Source: Paludibacter sp.
GTDB taxonomy: Bacteria; Bacteroidota; Bacteroidia; Bacteroidales; Paludibacteraceae
Length of the DNA stretch: 6,739 nucleotides
Direction of reading: 5' to 3'
Assembly: GCA_024709185.1 (NCBI GenBank)
Contig: JANJXE010000351.1
Location: forward strand, 1 to 6,739
Position 1 is the stretch's first letter; each line of letters starts with the position of its first letter. Shown piece after piece: positions 1 through 6,371 of the stretch. The notes under the pieces were generated by a model, which was not told the DNA's origin, did no database searches, and worked only from the letters and a program-made list of their open reading frames with translations. The position numbers and the translations under genes were made by a program.

Positions 1-692
1 GTTACAATTACAAAAGCGTAGGACTGCTTCAGGAGAAAAATCGTCGATTGCCTGTTTATGAATCACAGGAGTTTACTCCTTATCGACTTCGGGTGAATGA
101 TGAAGTAATTTTCAGGTTAATCAGTTCTGATGTTACGATATCGCGCCTGCTGCTGAGTGATCAATATGTGTCGAACAGCCAGCATGTTATGTCGTACAGG
201 ATTTATCCCGACGGCACAATTGATTTACCTTACATTAAAAGTATTCCTGTTGAAGGAATGACCATAGAAGAAGCATCGAGAGTGGTCGAAAAACGCTTCA
301 GGGAGATTTTACCCGATGCAGCAATCACCCTTGCACTTGCCAATAAGAATTTCACTGTAATCGGTGAAGCAGGCTCGGGTGTTTTCCCGATTTTTAAGGA
401 AAGGCTTACCATTTATCAGGCCTTGTCGATGTCGGGAGACCTGCACCGTTCGGGCGATCACAAAAAGGTGAGGATAGTACGTGAATCGGTCAATGGAACA
501 GAGATTTTAGAATTTGATATTCGACCGGCAAGTCTTATCAATTCGAAGTATTATTATATTTACCCTAACGATATACTTTATGTTCAAAAAGCAGCGTCCA
601 GCTTTTGGAAGGTTGACAATTACGGATCATTTATCGGTTTGATTACATCCTCGCTAACACTAATGTTAACGGTATTTTATTATATCCGGTAA
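1..692 (+). CDS. wza: Wza-like outer-membrane polysaccharide export protein, 5' end missing
   Basis: This is a polysaccharide biosynthesis/export family protein; by family knowledge it forms the outer-membrane channel through which capsule or EPS leaves the cell. The reading frame is already open at base 3 (first residues YNYKSVGLLQEKN), and the TTG at 48 lies inside this conserved stretch, so the true start and the expected lipoprotein signal peptide lie before the window. Visible parts in order: a Poly_export domain at about 84-341 (RVNDEVIFRL, then YRIYPDGTIDLPYI), a SLBB beta-grasp domain at about 348-587 (FTVIGEAGSGVFPI, ending YPNDILYVQ), and a hydrophobic C-terminal segment at about 624-686 that fits the Wza helix spanning the outer membrane. 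It ends in TAA 15 bases before the Wzc-like gene, its expected periplasmic partner. The family call is firm; the symbol is by analogy. Confidence 0.9.
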   Translation, partial: YNYKSVGLLQEKNRRLPVYESQEFTPYRLRVNDEVIFRLISSDVTISRLLLSDQYVSNSQHVMSYRIYPDGTIDLPYIKSIPVEGMTIEEASRVVEKRFREILPDAAITLALANKNFTVIGEAGSGVFPIFKERLTIYQALSMSGDLHRSGDHKKVRIVRESVNGTEILEFDIRPASLINSKYYYIYPNDILYVQKAASSFWKVDNYGSFIGLITSSLTLMLTVFYYIR

Positions 693-707
693 ACGTAGAC
701 ATTCAAC

Positions 708-3176
708 ATGGAAAAAGAAGAAAAAAAACGCGAAAGAACAATGCCTGCTGAAGAAGAATCAGGTTTTGATATTATGGAGTGGCTCATGCATTTTGCCGCT
801 CACTGGTATTTATTTATTATCGGATTAATCGTGGCTTTCGGTTTATCGTACATGCAAAACCGGAAATGGTTGCCGGTGTATAAATCGACCGGTTCGGTTA
901 TCATCGACGATAGTCGTTCAATGATGAACAGCGCTCAGGTGATGATGCAGGGTTTCGGGATTCAGGATGCCTACCGAAATATCAATAACCAGGTTATCAT
1001 GCTTGGTTCTTATGATTTGTTGGGCCGGGTAGTCGACAGTTTACCACAACTGGAGATTGATTATATCTCCAAAGGTAGGTTTAAAGTACGTAATTTGTAT
1101 GCGCAGTCGCCCATCACAATTCATGCCGATTATATTTCGCCCGAAGCGTATGGCATATTGTTTAAATTATCGGTCGACGATTCTGATAATATGGTCATTA
1201 CTGAAGAAGAAGAAGTCCTTCAAGCCGGGTTTAAACTCAAAGGTAAACTGGGAAAGTCGCTTCAACACAATTTGTTCTTTATAACTGCACAGCGTGCCAG
1301 TGGTTTCTATGGAAAACGTGATATTTATTTTATGTTTCGAAGCCGGGAGTCGCTGATTTCCGATTTTTCATCGCGTTTACGACTCAATTATGTGATGGAA
1401 GGATCATCCGTACTCGAAATATCCCTGGCAAGTGAAACACCTGCACGCGATGTCGACTTTATCAACAAGCTTTGCGAGGTGTATCTTATTTCCAATCTGG
1501 AACGAAAAAACGATGCAGCAATTAAGACCATAGAATTTATCGATGAGCAGCTGGCCAGTGTTTCGGAGTCGCTAACCACATCCGAAGATGAAATGACTTC
1601 TTTTCGTCGTAAAAACCAGATTATCGACGTAGGCAGTTTTTCGGGCGATCTGATTGCGAAAGCAAATGCCTATGATACCGAAATTAATCAGTTGAAACTG
1701 AAGGAGAGTTACCTGGATTACCTTGTGAAATACATTAAAACCAACCTTCAGGATGGTTCGATAGTAGCGCCAACCAATCTTGGGGTAAACGAACCCATGC
1801 TGATGGCATTGGTACAACAAATTAATGAGTTAATCATGAAGCGGGCCGAACTGCCGGAAAAAAGTGTATTCCACGTTAAATATACCAGGGAGATTGAAAC
1901 GGTAAAAAGCGCAATCAATGAGATTGTTAAGAATATGCAGGTGTCGATTGATATCCAGCGCCGTGATTTGAACCGACGACTGGCTGTTGTGCAGCAGGAG
2001 ATTAATCAATTACCTGCTAAAGAGCTGGAAATGATTGAGATTGAACGCCGCTATAAGATGAACGATAGCTATTACACCCTCTTTCTTCAAAAACGAGCTG
2101 AAGCGCAGATTCTTAAGGCTTCCAATACGCCAGATAATAACATCCTCGATAAAGCACGTGTAATCAGCGTTACCAACGACGGTGACCGGCCAAAAACCAC
2201 GATGTTATTTCTATTGCTTGGGCTTGTGGTACCTGCAGGCTTTGTGGTTGTGAAAGAATTACTTAATGTTAAGGTGATGACAGTAAGGGATGTTGAGAAA
2301 TATTCGGCCTTCCCGCTCATCGGTATAATTCGACACACCAATTCGGTAGGTCCGTATATTGTCGGCATGAACCCCCGTTCCTCATTCACCGAAATGTTCC
2401 GCATCATTCGTACACGTGTCGAGTTTATAACGCAGCGAAAATCAGCCATTACAATCATGGTCACCTCCTCAGAGTCGGGCGATGGTAAAACCTATTTCAG
2501 TATAAACCTTGCGGGAGTATATGCGTTGGCCAGTCAGAAAGTACTGCTGATAGACCTTGATATACGAAAACCCAGTATTCATAATCGTCTTAGTTGTTGT
2601 AATGAAAAGGGTATCACCAATTACCTCGCCGGACAGTGTCGTCTCGAGGATATTCTGGTACGCCCCGAAGGAGCTGAATTCGATTTTCTTCCTGCCGGAA
2701 CAGTTCCTCCCAATGCAGGTGAATTAATTCGGTCGGAACGATTGTCAGAATTAATGACGGAGCTGCGTGAGCATTACGATTTTATTGTTGTGGATACCAG
2801 TCCGATTGGCGTAGTAGCCGACGCGTACGCTTTTGCCGATATATCTGATGTCAATCTGTTTATTATCCGCAGCGATAAATCGCATAAGCAATTTCTTCGC
2901 ACGCTTACTACTCAGCTCAGGGCCGACAATGTACATCATTTCTATTCTATATTAAATGATGTTGAGATGCGAGCCAATAGCTATTCGAGGTATTATTCGC
3001 GAAAGTATGCGTATGGCAATAGCCGGAAATACGGTAACCAGGAAGGCTATGGTTACGGGTATGGCTATGGTTATGGCTACGGGTATGGTTACGGCTATGG
3101 TTCAACGAGCAGGAAAAAGAAAAAAACCGATGGTACATATTTCCAGTATTATCAGGATGATATAAAAGATATTTAA
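708..3176 (+). CDS. wzc: Wzc-like polysaccharide co-polymerase with fused BY-type tyrosine kinase
   Basis: This 822-residue inner-membrane protein is of the size usual for fused Wzz-plus-kinase proteins. It is expected to set chain length, contact Wza in the periplasm, and autophosphorylate on C-terminal tyrosines. Seen in order: charged cytoplasmic N-terminus (1-30); TM1 about 33-49; periplasmic Wzz-type domain; long helical region rich in Glu/Lys/Gln about 265-480, with a GNVR-like segment from about 439; P495 just before TM2 at about 499-515; then the kinase. Kinase motifs are intact: E562xxR565xxR568, Walker A SGDGKT (590-595, K594), Walker A' IDLDIRKP (D616, D618), Walker B IVVD (D696). 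The tail (759-822) holds 18 tyrosines, nine of them in a Gly-Tyr run. The ATG at 708 is used because it follows the upstream stop by 15 bases; ATG 741 (M12) is possible. No strong Shine-Dalgarno is seen. No cognate phosphatase is present in the window. Confidence 0.95.
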   Translation: MEKEEKKRERTMPAEEESGFDIMEWLMHFAAHWYLFIIGLIVAFGLSYMQNRKWLPVYKSTGSVIIDDSRSMMNSAQVMMQGFGIQDAYRNINNQVIMLGSYDLLGRVVDSLPQLEIDYISKGRFKVRNLYAQSPITIHADYISPEAYGILFKLSVDDSDNMVITEEEEVLQAGFKLKGKLGKSLQHNLFFITAQRASGFYGKRDIYFMFRSRESLISDFSSRLRLNYVMEGSSVLEISLASETPARDVDFINKLCEVYLISNLERKNDAAIKTIEFIDEQLASVSESLTTSEDEMTSFRRKNQIIDVGSFSGDLIAKANAYDTEINQLKLKESYLDYLVKYIKTNLQDGSIVAPTNLGVNEPMLMALVQQINELIMKRAELPEKSVFHVKYTREIETVKSAINEIVKNMQVSIDIQRRDLNRRLAVVQQEINQLPAKELEMIEIERRYKMNDSYYTLFLQKRAEAQILKASNTPDNNILDKARVISVTNDGDRPKTTMLFLLLGLVVPAGFVVVKELLNVKVMTVRDVEKYSAFPLIGIIRHTNSVGPYIVGMNPRSSFTEMFRIIRTRVEFITQRKSAITIMVTSSESGDGKTYFSINLAGVYALASQKVLLIDLDIRKPSIHNRLSCCNEKGITNYLAGQCRLEDILVRPEGAEFDFLPAGTVPPNAGELIRSERLSELMTELREHYDFIVVDTSPIGVVADAYAFADISDVNLFIIRSDKSHKQFLRTLTTQLRADNVHHFYSILNDVEMRANSYSRYYSRKYAYGNSRKYGNQEGYGYGYGYGYGYGYGYGYGSTSRKKKKTDGTYFQYYQDDIKDI
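3045..3101 (+). repeat. Hexanucleotide (GGNTAY)n tract encoding (Gly-Tyr)9-Gly in the kinase tail
   Basis: Nine consecutive GGN-TAY units plus a final GGT encode residues 780-798 of the Wzc-like protein. The units vary only at third codon positions (Gly GGC/GGT/GGG, Tyr TAT/TAC), so the protein repeat is perfect while the DNA repeat is not. Units 1-4 and 5-8 line up with 20 of 24 identical bases, and TACGGGTATGG occurs twice 24 bases apart, which hints at an older 24-bp duplication. The unit is six bases long, so gain or loss of copies would stay in frame. A basic patch, RKKKK at residues 802-806, follows. Confidence 0.95.
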
Positions 3177-3192
3177 AATCAATCATTACCGT

Positions 3193-4530
3193 ATGAAAAT
3201 AGCAATTGTAGGAACAGGTTATGTTGGATTGGTTTCCGGTGCATGCTTTGCCGAAATGGGTCTGGATGTTACCTGTGTTGACATCGATGAACAAAAAATC
3301 GAAAATCTTAAAAACGGAATTATTCCAATTTACGAGCCTGGTCTGGAAGGTCTGGTGACACACAATGTCAATTCGAATCGCTTGCATTTTACAACGCGGT
3401 TAACAGATGTTTTGCAGGATGTGCAGGTAATTTTCAGTGCGGTAGGTACGCCCCCGGATGAAGATGGTAGCGCCGACCTGAAGTATGTGCTGGATGTTGC
3501 CAGGACTGTCGGGCAAAATATTTCCGATTATGTGTTGCTGGTAACGAAAAGTACAGTGCCTGTAGGAACTGCCGAACTGGTTCGGCAGGTAGTGCAGGAA
3601 GAACTTGATGCCAGAGGAGTTACGATTAATTTTGATGTAGCTTCGAACCCTGAATTTTTAAAAGAAGGAGATGCCATTAAGGATTTCATGAGCCCCGACC
3701 GTGTGGTGGTTGGTGTGGAAAGCGAACGTGCCCGCGAGCTGATGACCCGTTTGTACAGACCTTTCCTTCTCAACAATTTCCGGGTCATTTTTATGGATAT
3801 TCCTTCTGCCGAGTTAACCAAATACGCTGCCAATGCGATGCTGGCTACCCGCATTAGCTTTATGAACGATATTGCTAATCTTTGCGAACTGCTGGGTGCA
3901 AACGTTTCAATGGTCCGTCAGGGTATAGGCACCGATTCCCGAATTGGCAGTAAATTTCTCTATCCTGGATGTGGATATGGAGGCTCTTGTTTCCCGAAAG
4001 ATGTAAAAGCCCTCTTGCACACTGCTCAGCAGAATGGGTATAACCTGCGGGTGCTTCGGGCTGTTGAGGATGTAAACGATGATCAGAAGCGAATTCTTTA
4101 CAGAAAACTTCTTCGATATATTCCTGAAGAGGACCTCAGGGACAAAGTGTTTGCAATCTGGGGCTTATCCTTTAAACCCAATACCGATGATATGCGTGAG
4201 GCTCCTTCGCTTGAGCTGATTCGAAAATTGCTGGAGGCGGGAGCATCGATACGGGTGTTCGATCCGGTGGCAATGCCTGAAGCAAAACATACATTGCACA
4301 GGCAGTTTGGCGATTTACCTCTCGATAGGATTTACTACGCAGCTGATATTTACGATACTGTACTCGATACCGATGCGCTGTTTTTAGTTACAGAATGGAA
4401 AGAGTTCCGACTGCCTAACTGGAAAATTATTAAACGCAGCATGAATAATCCACTGGTGATTGATGGACGGAATATATACGAACGCAATGAGTTGAAGGAA
4501 AATGGAATCACCTACGATACAATTGGTTAA
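3193..4530 (+). CDS. ugd: UDP-glucose 6-dehydrogenase
   Basis: By family knowledge this cytoplasmic enzyme oxidises UDP-glucose twice with NAD+ to give UDP-glucuronate, a precursor for acidic capsule sugars. The 445-residue length is normal for bacterial Ugd. Seen: N-terminal Rossmann motif GTGYVGL (7-13) with D30 at the end of strand 2, the position that favours NAD over NADP; NPEFLKEG with E154 and E158; the central helix TKYAANAML with K210 and N214; and the catalytic-cysteine signature GGSCFPKD with C266 and D270. The C-terminal part has WGLSFKPNTDDMREAPS and LVTEWKEF, both typical. The ATG is preceded by a 16-base gap after the kinase stop, so it is probably in the same operon. UDP-ManNAc dehydrogenases are related, but YPGCGYGGSCFPKD and the overall pattern fit the UDP-glucose enzymes. 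The acceptor polymer cannot be told from here. Confidence 0.95.
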   Translation: MKIAIVGTGYVGLVSGACFAEMGLDVTCVDIDEQKIENLKNGIIPIYEPGLEGLVTHNVNSNRLHFTTRLTDVLQDVQVIFSAVGTPPDEDGSADLKYVLDVARTVGQNISDYVLLVTKSTVPVGTAELVRQVVQEELDARGVTINFDVASNPEFLKEGDAIKDFMSPDRVVVGVESERARELMTRLYRPFLLNNFRVIFMDIPSAELTKYAANAMLATRISFMNDIANLCELLGANVSMVRQGIGTDSRIGSKFLYPGCGYGGSCFPKDVKALLHTAQQNGYNLRVLRAVEDVNDDQKRILYRKLLRYIPEEDLRDKVFAIWGLSFKPNTDDMREAPSLELIRKLLEAGASIRVFDPVAMPEAKHTLHRQFGDLPLDRIYYAADIYDTVLDTDALFLVTEWKEFRLPNWKIIKRSMNNPLVIDGRNIYERNELKENGITYDTIG

Positions 4531-4563
4531 TTAGTTACAACCGGAAAATCGAAGTGGTAGAAA

Positions 4564-5076
4564 TTAACGCAGTGGTAGCAGGGACTCGCGATGCAATCGC
4601 ATGAATTCGTCTTCGAAATTGGGCGCAAAAAGATGTTTTCCCATGGAGGATAACAGTTCGTTTAACGACCAGAAACGACCCTCTTCAATCTCTTCGGGAT
4701 CAGGCAACAGTTCTCCATCCCACTGGGTAAAGTAACTGTATACCAGTTCAGACTCTATTTCGGAAGTAAACGTATACGTCGAAAGATAAACCGGTTTAAA
4801 TCCCGAAATGCCCAGCTCTTCACGGGCTTCCCTGTGAAGGGCCTGTTCGGTTGTTTCACCATAATCGATGTGCCCACCCACCGATGTGTCCCATTTGCCG
4901 GGTTGAACATCTTTGGTAGCAGCCCGTTTTTGAAGGTACAGCTCTCCCTGTGAGTTAACAACATGAAGGTGTACAACGGGATGTAGAAGGAAAGATCCGG
5001 AATGACATTCGGCACGACTGGCCTTACCTATGACATTTCCTGCAGAATCGACTATCGGGAACTGTTCGTTTTGCAT
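4564..5076 (-). CDS. Nudix hydrolase, IDI/YfcD-like
   Basis: This 170-residue protein has a complete Nudix box at residues 68-90: G68, E74, R82-E83, E86-E87, G89, matching GX5EX7REUXEEXGU, which binds Mg2+ and cleaves nucleoside-diphosphate-linked substrates. The N-terminal DSAGNVIGKASRAECH and the following HPVVHLHVV and LYLQKRAATKDVQPGKWD are typical of the group resembling isopentenyl-diphosphate isomerase and E. coli YfcD. The substrate is unknown; the Nudix box supports hydrolase rather than true isomerase function. It is on the opposite strand from all neighbours, 33 bases from the end of ugd, and diverges from capF, so it is probably its own transcription unit. No strong terminator is visible between it and ugd. 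Start: ATG at 5074-5076, about 20-25 bases below a TATCTTTG element. A role in polysaccharide synthesis is possible, but only proximity suggests it. Confidence 0.9.
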   Translation of the reverse strand: MQNEQFPIVDSAGNVIGKASRAECHSGSFLLHPVVHLHVVNSQGELYLQKRAATKDVQPGKWDTSVGGHIDYGETTEQALHREAREELGISGFKPVYLSTYTFTSEIESELVYSYFTQWDGELLPDPEEIEEGRFWSLNELLSSMGKHLFAPNFEDEFMRLHRESLLPLR

Positions 5077-5094
5077 ACAGTGATACTTTATTTT

Positions 5095-5125
5095 TTTGTA
5101 TGCAAAGATATTAGAATTATCTTTG
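5095..5125 (+). promoter_or_regulatory. Bacteroidota-type promoter for the capF unit
   Basis: A -33 TTTG at 5095-5098 is followed by a 19-nt spacer and the -7 element TATCTTTG at 5118-5125, which fits the TTTG-N19-21-TAnnTTTG pattern of the Bacteroidota primary sigma factor. The start of transcription would be near 5130-5133, leaving a leader of about 90 bases before capF. Its presence means capF-capG need not depend on read-through from the wza-wzc-ugd unit. Confidence 0.65.
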
Positions 5126-5127
5126 CA
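5101..5127. repeat. Perfect 10-bp inverted repeat in the divergent intergenic region
   Basis: The arms TGCAAAGATA (5101-5110) and TATCTTTGCA (5118-5127) are exact reverse complements around a 7-base spacer. Each arm reads TATCTTTGCA on its outward strand, which is the Bacteroidota -7 element. The palindrome therefore puts a -7 box for capF (+) and one for the Nudix gene (-) back to back. It could also bind a dimeric regulator. A stem-loop terminator is less likely: the stem is AT-rich and the run of seven Ts (5133-5139) starts five bases after it. Confidence 0.8.
5103..5110 (-). promoter_or_regulatory. Possible -7 element for the Nudix gene
   Basis: The reverse strand reads TATCTTTG, 26 bases before the ATG of the Nudix gene, giving a 5' leader of about 20 bases. 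I see no TTTG at the right distance upstream on this strand; an ATTG at 5129-5126 leaves only a 15-nt spacer. It is thus a half match, weaker than the + strand promoter. Confidence 0.4.
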
Positions 5128-5172
5128 ATTGGTTTTTTTGAAAGAACTTTGAACTAAACAGAAATAAAAAGG

Positions 5173-5226
5173 ATGTTAGATTATATGTACAAGCTCCGGT
5201 TGCTAAGAAAGGAGTTGATTCTATGA
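5173..5226 (+). CDS. Putative 17-codon leader ORF overlapping the capF start
   Basis: An ATG at 5173 opens a frame for MLDYMYKLRLLRKELIL, ending in TGA at 5224-5226. The stop overlaps the capF ATG (5223-5225) as ATGA, the classic arrangement for translational coupling. AAAAAGG lies directly before its ATG, too close for an ideal ribosome site. The peptide is basic and leucine-rich with no family I recognise. It lies within the predicted transcript from the promoter at 5095-5125. It could be a coupling or leader peptide, the leftover end of a lost gene, or chance: a 17-codon ORF in a 146-base gap is not rare. Confidence 0.3.
   Translation: MLDYMYKLRLLRKELIL
5208..5214 (+). promoter_or_regulatory. 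Strong Shine-Dalgarno site for capF
   Basis: AAAGGAG lies eight bases before the capF ATG, an ideal spacing. None of the other gene starts in the window has a comparable site, and this phylum generally relies little on Shine-Dalgarno pairing, so it stands out. It also supports 5223 as the start of capF. The site lies inside the 17-codon ORF. Confidence 0.6.
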
Positions 5227-6335
5227 AGATATTGATTACAGGCTCGGATGGATTTGTAGGCCGCAATCTTACAGCTCAGCTTCGCAATCAGGGTTACCAT
5301 GATTTAATGCTTTACGATGTCTCCACCGACCCTTCGTTGCTCGATGACTACACCCGTGAATGCGAATTTGTGTTTCATCTGGCGGGAGTTAACCGGCCTC
5401 AGGATCCCGGAGAATTTATGAAAGGAAACTTTGGCTTTACTTCAGTATTGCTCGATTCGTTGCGTAAACACGCAAACAAAGCTCCGGTGTTGATTACTTC
5501 ATCAACTCAGGCAGCGCTCGATAATCCCTATGGGTTGAGCAAGAAAGCCGGCGAAGAACTAATGCGTAGTTATGCTACCGAAACAGGTGCCGAGGTGTTT
5601 ATTTTCAGATTGCCCAATGTATTTGGCAAGTGGTGCAGGCCCAATTATAACAGTGCAGTAGCCACTTTTTGTTATAATATCGCCCGAAATCTACCTGTGC
5701 AAATCAACGATCCATCGGTAATCATGAAGTTGGTGTATATCGACGATGTGGTTCGTATGTTTATTCAATGCATGGAACGAACTGATCTCGTTTGTACTGT
5801 TGATTTTGAAGAAGTGTCGCCCGTTCATACCATTGAACTGGGGAGGATTGCAGAATTGCTTTATTCTTTCCGGGATAGTCGTACCACACTGGAAGTGCCT
5901 GATATGGGTGATGCCTTTACAAAAAAACTGTATTCAACTTACCTGAGTTATTTACCCACCGATGCGTTTAGCTATCCCTTGAAAATGAATGTTGATGAGC
6001 GGGGTTCGTTTACCGAATTTCTGAAATCGTCAGAAAGGGGCCAGGTTTCAGTGAATATCTCCCGGCCCGGTATCACCAAGGGAAATCACTGGCATCATAC
6101 CAAAAATGAGAAGTTCCTGGTTGTAAGTGGACAAGGGGTAATCCGGTTTCGTAAGATCGACTCTGAAGAAATTATTGAGTATTTTGTTTCAGGCGAAAAA
6201 CTGGAAGTGCTTGATATTCCTGTAGGATATACTCATAATATTCAAAACCTGGGAACCACTGATATGGTTACAGTAATGTGGGTAAACGAGGTATTCGATC
6301 GCTTTAATCCCGATACTTACTTCGTGGTAGTATAA
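5223..6335 (+). CDS. capF: CapF/WbjC-type bifunctional epimerase-reductase of UDP-L-FucNAc synthesis
   Basis: By family knowledge CapF takes the 4-keto sugar made by CapE from UDP-GlcNAc, epimerises it in its C-terminal cupin domain and reduces the 4-keto group with NADPH in its N-terminal SDR domain, giving UDP-N-acetyl-L-talosamine. The 370 residues match the family length. Seen: Rossmann motif TGSDGFVG (6-13), FHLAGVNRP (51-59), SDR catalytic pair Y103/K107 in NPYGLSKKAGEEL, LPNVFGKW (130-137), VYIDDVV (171-177). The cupin starts near 254 (MNVDERGSFTE) and has GNHWHHTKNEKFLVVSG (287-303); H289, H291, E296 and H338 are the likely metal ligands by cupin pattern. The two domains are intact and in the usual order. 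It is preceded by its own promoter and a strong ribosome site, and followed after 36 bases by capG. A CapE-type gene, usually next to it, is not in the window. Confidence 0.93.
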   Translation: MKILITGSDGFVGRNLTAQLRNQGYHDLMLYDVSTDPSLLDDYTRECEFVFHLAGVNRPQDPGEFMKGNFGFTSVLLDSLRKHANKAPVLITSSTQAALDNPYGLSKKAGEELMRSYATETGAEVFIFRLPNVFGKWCRPNYNSAVATFCYNIARNLPVQINDPSVIMKLVYIDDVVRMFIQCMERTDLVCTVDFEEVSPVHTIELGRIAELLYSFRDSRTTLEVPDMGDAFTKKLYSTYLSYLPTDAFSYPLKMNVDERGSFTEFLKSSERGQVSVNISRPGITKGNHWHHTKNEKFLVVSGQGVIRFRKIDSEEIIEYFVSGEKLEVLDIPVGYTHNIQNLGTTDMVTVMWVNEVFDRFNPDTYFVVV

Positions 6336-6371
6336 ATTATTAGTATCAAAAAACCGATTGTATTCAAATAT

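Noticed and set aside
48..50. TTG as the start codon of the wza-like gene
   Set aside because: The frame stays open to the window edge and the residues before it (YKSVGLLQEKN) are typical of the family, so the gene begins outside the window.
2087..2464. A 125-codon - strand ORF inside the Wzc-like gene
   Set aside because: It lies wholly antisense to TM2 and the start of the kinase domain and shows no recognisable domain.
2956..3165. A + strand ORF rich in Met/Ala/Gly repeats
   Set aside because: It is a frame-shifted reading of the GGNTAY repeat inside the kinase gene, with no independent support.
2947..3387. A 146-codon - strand ORF with a His/Asn-rich repeat
   Set aside because: It is the reverse reading of the Gly-Tyr repeat and the start of ugd; both overlapped genes have full family motifs, and the antisense product has none.
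4531..4578. A terminator between the convergent ugd and Nudix genes, and a direct repeat AGTGGTAG (4553-4560 and 4571-4578)
   Set aside because: Only a four-base GGTT/AACC pairing is visible, with no GC-rich stem or T run. The 8-bp direct repeat is too short to separate from chance.
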